Positions 55,241 to 64,000 of a DNA stretch of 64,000 nucleotides are shown here, piece after piece. The stretch covers positions 1,856,001 to 1,920,000 of the forward strand of contig NZ_AP024745.1 in assembly GCF_019704555.1 (NCBI RefSeq), written 5' to 3'. A program made the translations under genes and the position numbers. The notes beneath the pieces were generated by a model that made no database searches, was not told the DNA's origin, and saw nothing but the letters and a program-made list of their open reading frames with translations. This DNA is from Actinoplanes sp. L3-i22 (lineage in GTDB: Bacteria; Actinomycetota; Actinomycetes; Mycobacteriales; Micromonosporaceae). The number at the start of each line of letters is the position of its first letter. Positions within the stretch are counted from its first letter, which is position 1.

Positions 55241-56383
55241 GTGAACTACGCCCTCATCCCCAGTCCCACCACGTCGGTGTGGCACCTGGGCCCGTTCCCG
55301 CTCCGGGCCTACGCGCTCTGCATCATCGCCGGCATGGTCGTCGCGACCCTCCTCATGGAGCAGCGGCTGCGTCACCGGGGCGTGGCGCCCTGGGCGTCGC
55401 TGGACATGGTGGTCTGGGCGGTGCCGTTCGGCATCGTCGGGGCGCGGCTCTACCACCTGATCACCTCGCCGCAGGACTACTTCGGCTCCGGGGGTGACCC
55501 GGTCCGCGCGCTGTACATCTGGGAGGGCGGCCTCGGGATCTGGGGCGCGGTCGCCGGTGGCGCGGTCGGCGCCTGGATCGCGGCCCGTCAGATGGGCATC
55601 CCGCTGAGCGTCTTCGCCGACTCGCTCGCGCCGGCGCTGCCGATCGCGCAGGGCATCGGCCGGTTCGGCAACTGGTTCAACAACGAGCTCTACGGCAAGG
55701 TCACCACGCTCCCGTGGGGCCTGCAGGTGCACGAGATGGACTCGGCCAACCCCGGCCACGCCACCATGATCGACGGTGAGCCGGTCACCCGCCCGGACCT
55801 CTACCACCCCACCTTCCTGTACGAGGCGATCTGGGATCTCGGCGTCGGCGGTCTGGTCTGGCTGCTCGACCGGAAGTTCAAGTTCGGCCGCGGGCGGGCG
55901 TTCGCGCTCTACGTGATGGCGTACACGGCCGGCCGGTGCTGGATCGAGGCGCTCCGCACCGACGAGGCCAACCACTTCTTCGGCATCCGGCTCAACGTGT
56001 TCGTCTCGATCGCGGTGTTCCTGGGTGCGGCGATCTACTTCATCGTGATGCGCGGGCCGCGGGCGTACCTGGTGCCCGTCGACGCCCCGGACGTCGCGGT
56101 GGAATCGGCCGGCGACGTCTCCGCGGTGGACGTGTCCGCGGAGGCCACCCCGGCCAAGAAGCCGGCGCCGGTGGCGTACCAGGTGGTCACCGAGGAACAG
56201 TTCCTGGCCTATCAGGCGACCGGCGTGCTGCCGTCGCCGGAACCGGTGCTGGTGACCAGCCCGGCCGGCCCGGCCGCCGACTCGGCCGACGCGGCTTCCC
56301 CCGGGTCCGCTTCCTCGGGGTCCGCCTCCGCGGACGGGGGCGACGGCGACGAGCCCGCCGACCGGCCCGCCGACGAGCGCTGA
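55241..56383 (+). CDS. lgt: Lgt, prolipoprotein diacylglyceryl transferase
   Basis: 380 aa. Moves diacylglycerol from phosphatidylglycerol to the lipobox Cys of prelipoproteins, before LspA (also in this window). Seven hydrophobic helices; the Lgt signature QGIGRFGNWFNNELYG near residue 141, and PLRAYALCIIAGM and HPTFLYEAIWDLG, are present. The C-terminal ~100 residues beyond the last helix are acidic and Pro/Ser-rich, an actinobacterial extension. GTG 55241; extension to 55205 would run through the promoter. Confidence 0.94.
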   Translation: MNYALIPSPTTSVWHLGPFPLRAYALCIIAGMVVATLLMEQRLRHRGVAPWASLDMVVWAVPFGIVGARLYHLITSPQDYFGSGGDPVRALYIWEGGLGIWGAVAGGAVGAWIAARQMGIPLSVFADSLAPALPIAQGIGRFGNWFNNELYGKVTTLPWGLQVHEMDSANPGHATMIDGEPVTRPDLYHPTFLYEAIWDLGVGGLVWLLDRKFKFGRGRAFALYVMAYTAGRCWIEALRTDEANHFFGIRLNVFVSIAVFLGAAIYFIVMRGPRAYLVPVDAPDVAVESAGDVSAVDVSAEATPAKKPAPVAYQVVTEEQFLAYQATGVLPSPEPVLVTSPAGPAADSADAASPGSASSGSASADGGDGDEPADRPADER

Positions 56384-56406
56384 CCCACCGGAAAGGCGAG
56401 CGGCAC

Positions 56407-57597
56407 ATGCGTACGGCCGTGGTGGTGGGCGCCGGAATGGCCGGTCTGGCCGCGGCCGGCGCGCTGTCCCGCACCGGATGGCGGGTCACGCTCCTGGAGC
56501 GTGCCGAACGGATCGCCGCCCCACCCACCGCCGTGGTCCTCTGGCCCAACGGCCGCCGCGCCCTGGACTCGCTCGACCCGGACGGCGGCTGGTCGGCGTG
56601 CGCGTCCCCGCTGCCCGACGGCGGGGTGCGCCGCCCGGACGGCCAGTGGCTGATCCCGCCGCGCCAGCGGGCCGGCGCGACCGGCCCGGTCCCGGCCGTC
56701 GCGCACCTGGAAGACCTCTACGACGCGCTGGTCGCGGGCCTCGGCGACACCGAGATCCGGACCGGCTTCGACGTGACCACGGTCCGCACCGGCCGCCGGG
56801 AACGCCCCGCGGTCGGCGACGGGCACACCCTGATCGAGGCGGACCTGCTGATCGCCGCGGACGGCATCGACAGCCGGGTCCGGGCGGCGGTGGCTCCGGA
56901 GGCCGCCGCGGTCGGCTCCGGCTTCGCGGCGTGGCAGGCGGTGATCCCGGCGTACCGGGTCCCGAAGCTCTCCGCGGGGCAGGCGCTCGGCGGCGAGACG
57001 CTCGGCGCCGGATACCGGTTCGTCGCCATCCCGCTCGGCGCGCACGCGGCCGGCAAGGGCGGCATCTACTGGGTGGCGACCGCGGCCGGCGCCCCGCGCC
57101 CGGAGCCGGCGGCCACCCAGCTGGCGTTGCTGCAGCGCTGGTTCGCCGGCTGGCACGAGCCGGTCGGTGAGCTGCTCTCGCTGACCCGGCCCGAGGAGCT
57201 GGTGCCGCAGGGCGTGCGGGAGTTGCGGCCGCTGCCGCGGACCTACGCGTTCCCGTCCGGCCCCGGCGGCGTGCTGCTGATCGGCGACGCCGCGCACGCC
57301 ATGCCGCACCACCTCGGGCAGGGCGCGTGCCTGGCCTTCGAGGACGCGGCGACGCTGCAGTCGCTGGTCGGCGGGGCCGCGCCCGGCGCCGATCTGGCCC
57401 GGGCGCTGGAGCAGTACACCCGGTTGCGCCAGCCGCGGACCACCACGGTGGTGCGGCAGAACCGGCGGATGTCGGCGGTGGTCCAGGCTCGGGGGCGGCT
57501 CGCGCTCCGGGCCCGGGACGCGGCGCTGAACCACATGCGGCCGCGGCTCCTCGGCCGGACGCTGGACCCGGTGTCGGACTGGTCGCCGCCGGAATAG
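56407..57597 (+). CDS. FAD-dependent monooxygenase
   Basis: 396 aa class A flavoprotein monooxygenase. Rossmann FAD loop TAVVVGAGMAGLAAAGALSRTGWRVTLLER at the N-terminus, the central DLLIAADGIDSRVRAAV (DG motif), and LIGDAAHAMPHHLGQGACLAFEDAATL (GD motif) give the full set. Likely hydroxylates an aromatic or polyketide-like substrate; not identified. ATG 56407 has GGAAAGG upstream. Possibly co-transcribed with lgt (23-bp gap). Confidence 0.92.
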   Translation: MRTAVVVGAGMAGLAAAGALSRTGWRVTLLERAERIAAPPTAVVLWPNGRRALDSLDPDGGWSACASPLPDGGVRRPDGQWLIPPRQRAGATGPVPAVAHLEDLYDALVAGLGDTEIRTGFDVTTVRTGRRERPAVGDGHTLIEADLLIAADGIDSRVRAAVAPEAAAVGSGFAAWQAVIPAYRVPKLSAGQALGGETLGAGYRFVAIPLGAHAAGKGGIYWVATAAGAPRPEPAATQLALLQRWFAGWHEPVGELLSLTRPEELVPQGVRELRPLPRTYAFPSGPGGVLLIGDAAHAMPHHLGQGACLAFEDAATLQSLVGGAAPGADLARALEQYTRLRQPRTTTVVRQNRRMSAVVQARGRLALRARDAALNHMRPRLLGRTLDPVSDWSPPE

Positions 57598-57670
57598 GCG
57601 GCGTCCGCGCTGCTCGCGGGCACGGCCTGGTCGCTGTCGGCTTGCCAGGCGGCGTCCGCGCTGCTCGCGG
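57596..57670. repeat. Direct 24-bp repeat after the monooxygenase gene
   Basis: A 24-bp block beginning AGGCGGCGTCCGCG is present at 57596-57619 and again at 57647-57670, followed by related GGCCTGGTCGC segments, so about 51 bp has been duplicated. The first copy overlaps the monooxygenase stop. Confidence 0.8.
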
Positions 57671-58014
57671 TTCCGGCCGCCGGTTCCGGCCCGGCCTGGT
57701 CGCCAACTGCTTGCGGGGTACGTCGTGACCGGCCGGCCGGGCTCGGCTGGTGGTCAGGGCTGTTCAGGGCGCTGTTTTCGACCCTCAGCGCCAGCCGGCG
57801 TGCCGGAGCCCGGGCGCCGGTGTGCGGTGCGGGATCCGGATCTTGGGACTGATGACGTTCTTCACCGGTGGTTCACATGTTGGAGACAGATCGGCCGAGC
57901 ACGCCGGGACGCTCGGACGGAACGTGGATCCGAGCGCGTCGGTAACGAGCTATTGCGCGCGCGGTCCTTACGTCGTACCAAATGATGGGAAGTGTGAGGG
58001 AATCGCGCGGGGCC
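57598..58014. other. 417-bp gap with the duplicated segment, no supported gene
   Basis: Apart from the 51-bp duplication, base composition falls below the genome norm from about 57840. Open frames here (for example from 57852, MTFFTGGSHVGDRS...) have no ribosome site or recognisable domain, and run into the antisense of the GNAT gene. I see no gene. Confidence 0.5.
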
Positions 58015-58893
58015 TCAGAGCGGCACGGCCGCCGGCTCCGCGATGCACGCCGTGCCCACCCGGCGGAAACCCACCTTGGTGTAGAGCCGCGCCACGTCGT
58101 CGTCGCCCGCGGACAGGAAGATCAACTCGACACCGCGGCTGATCAGGTTGCGGGCCAGGGTCGCGGTGAGCTGCGACGCGTAGCCGCGGCCGCGCGCCGA
58201 CGGCAGCGTGGCCACCCCGGCGATCTCGGCCACGTCGCCGGCCCGCTGGCTGGTGCCGGTGGCCAGGATGCCCTCCTCCGGCGACTCGGCGACCGCGGTC
58301 TCGTAGTCCCCGCCGGCCAGCATCGCGCGGAGCCCGCCGACCGCCTCGTCGCTGAGTACGAGGTCCGCCGCGGCGTCCCGTTCGGACGGTCCGGCACCCG
58401 AGACGACCAGGGATTTCTCGGTCATCTCGACCGGTGATCGATGGGCCGGCGCGGCGAATCCGAGGCGGGCCACGGCCCGGGACGCGGCCAGGTCGGCGTG
58501 CAGGCCGGGGTCGGCCGGGTCGAGCACCCGGATCGCGGCGCCGGGCACCGGCAGGTCCGGCACCAGGGCCTGCGGGTCGAGGCCGAGCAGCGGCGCGAGC
58601 AGCACGTCGAGGCCGGCCGAGCGGGCCACCGCGAGCAGGTCCGGCGTGGTCTCGTGGACCCACTCGAACGTCTCCGGAAGACCCAGCTCACGCTGCCTGG
58701 CCCGGCAGGCGGTGAGGTCGGCCGCGGAGGGCGTGGGGGCGCCCCGCCGGGGGCGTGCGTAATAGGGCCAACCCTCGCCCTCGCGGACGAAGAGCACCAG
58801 GGAGCCGATCTCCTCGACCCGGGCCCAGGGCCGGGGCAAAGCGTCGTAGAACTGTTCGAGCCGGTCGAAGTGGTCGGAATCCGCTCGTGCCAT
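58015..58893 (-). CDS. GNAT-family N-acetyltransferase
   Basis: 292 aa. The C-terminal ~100 residues form the acetyl-CoA site: EIAGVATLPSARGRGYASQLTATLARNLISRGVELIFLSAGDDDVARLYTKVGFRRVGTACI, with the R-G-R-G-Y/A loop. The N-terminal ~150 residues are a degenerate GNAT-like half (VLDPADPGLHADLAASRAVARLGF). Target unknown. ATG 58893 heads a promoter region shared with gltB. Confidence 0.9.
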   Translation of the reverse strand: MARADSDHFDRLEQFYDALPRPWARVEEIGSLVLFVREGEGWPYYARPRRGAPTPSAADLTACRARQRELGLPETFEWVHETTPDLLAVARSAGLDVLLAPLLGLDPQALVPDLPVPGAAIRVLDPADPGLHADLAASRAVARLGFAAPAHRSPVEMTEKSLVVSGAGPSERDAAADLVLSDEAVGGLRAMLAGGDYETAVAESPEEGILATGTSQRAGDVAEIAGVATLPSARGRGYASQLTATLARNLISRGVELIFLSAGDDDVARLYTKVGFRRVGTACIAEPAAVPL

Positions 58894-58998
58894 CGCGCGA
58901 GACTACCGGTCCCCGGTGCGGCTGTGCTATTCAGTTCGTCCACACAAACCCTGATCCCGGGGCTAGGTGTGATCAATCCGCACCTGGCGGAGATCAGT

Positions 58999-59023
58999 GT
59001 CTCTTAACGTAGACTCAAGAGAC
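58999..59023 (+). promoter_or_regulatory. gltB promoter with a perfect inverted repeat
   Basis: GTCTCTT (58999-59005) and AAGAGAC (59017-59023) flank TAGACT (59010-59015), a good -10 box. A regulator bound to this palindrome would block RNA polymerase at the gltB promoter, 61 bp before the GTG. Confidence 0.6.
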
Positions 59024-59083
59024 TTTGCAGGGCCGACGTCGTCCCGACCTTGATCCGAAACACCAGAGACGACAGGAGGCCCG

Positions 59084-63629
<4,546 letters not shown>

Positions 63630-63637
<8 letters not shown>

Positions 63638-64000
63638 TCCGAACGGTTTCCTCCGCTACGAGCGGCAGCTCCCCAAGCGGCGTCCGGTCCCGCTGCGGCT
63701 GATGGACTGGAAAGAGGTCTACCCGCCCGCGGGCGAGGAGCTGATCCGCGACCAGGCCACCCGCTGCATGGACTGCGGCATCCCGTTCTGCCACGAGGGC
63801 TGCCCGCTGGGCAACCGCATCCCGGACTGGAACGACCTGGTCCGGACCGGTGCGTGGGAGTCGGCGATCGAGTCGCTGCACGCCACGAACAACTTCCCGG
63901 AGTTCACCGGGCGGCTCTGCCCGGCGCCGTGCGAGGCGGCGTGCGTGCTCGGCATCGGGGACGACCCGGTGACCATCAAGCAGGTCGAGGTGGAGATCGC
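63630..64000 (+). CDS. gltD: GltD, glutamate synthase small subunit, N-terminal part (cut by window end)
   Basis: First 123 codons. The small subunit takes electrons from NADPH and passes them to Glt[30 protein letters not shown] opens the protein; the Cys cluster [20 protein letters not shown] and [16 protein letters not shown] bind two 4Fe-4S clusters. GTG 63630 lies 8 bp inside the gltB end, so the two are coupled. FAD and NADPH domains lie beyond the window. Confidence 0.96.

Noticed and set aside
57750..58142. Open frame of 130 codons after the monooxygenase gene
   Set aside because: Second half is antisense to the GNAT gene and the first half has no domain, signal peptide or ribosome site.

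Overview
The window is high-GC actinobacterial chromosome, almost wall-to-wall genes with many ATGA/GTGA stop-start overlaps. Gene content and protein style suggest a filamentous actinomycete of the Micromonosporaceae (Actinoplanes-like). That placement is an inference from gene order and sequence style, not from a database search. I saw no tRNA, rRNA, CRISPR array or transposase gene.

Region 1 (1-15.2 kb) is the division and cell-wall (dcw) cluster: murF (partial), mraY, ftsW, murG, murC, ftsQ, ftsZ, yggS, sepF, yggT and divIVA/wag31. It is followed by a membrane protein, a DUF167 gene, a DksA/TraR-type gene, lspA and an RluD-type gene. The slot between mraY and ftsW, where murD normally sits, instead holds a secreted collagen-like gene bracketed by two strong hairpins.

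Region 2 (15.2-30.3 kb) holds a membrane-anchored unknown, a ParA/MinD-like ATPase with an altered P-loop, dnaE, a DUF2567 gene, a LON-domain gene on the opposite strand, and the histidine run hisD-C-B-H-(small membrane protein)-priA-(EamA transporter)-hisF.

Region 3 (30.3-48.4 kb) is an accessory block separating hisF from hisI. It contains a YczE/MocR pair, a glyoxalase-fold gene lying between two inverted copies of a ~140-bp structured repeat plus a 12 x 16-bp tandem array, an acyl-CoA synthetase, a PfkB kinase, a tiny secreted peptide with four VSLL repeats, a second MocR regulator whose 3' end overlaps an amino-acid permease by 123 bp, a Cys-motif ORF coupled to a TIGR03085 gene, an asymmetric heterodimeric ABC exporter, and a lone S4 ribosomal protein gene divergent from a HugZ/DUF2470-like gene across overlapping iron boxes. 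A third copy of the structured repeat and a large disordered protein end the block.

Region 4 (48.5-64 kb) resumes conserved metabolism: hisI-trpE-TIGR02234, trpC-trpB-trpA-pdxH-like, lgt, an FAD monooxygenase, a GNAT protein, and gltB with the start of gltD. No trpF is present, which fits hisA being the bifunctional actinobacterial PriA. Trp, His and Glu synthesis genes therefore lie together, with cell-wall and division genes at the left.
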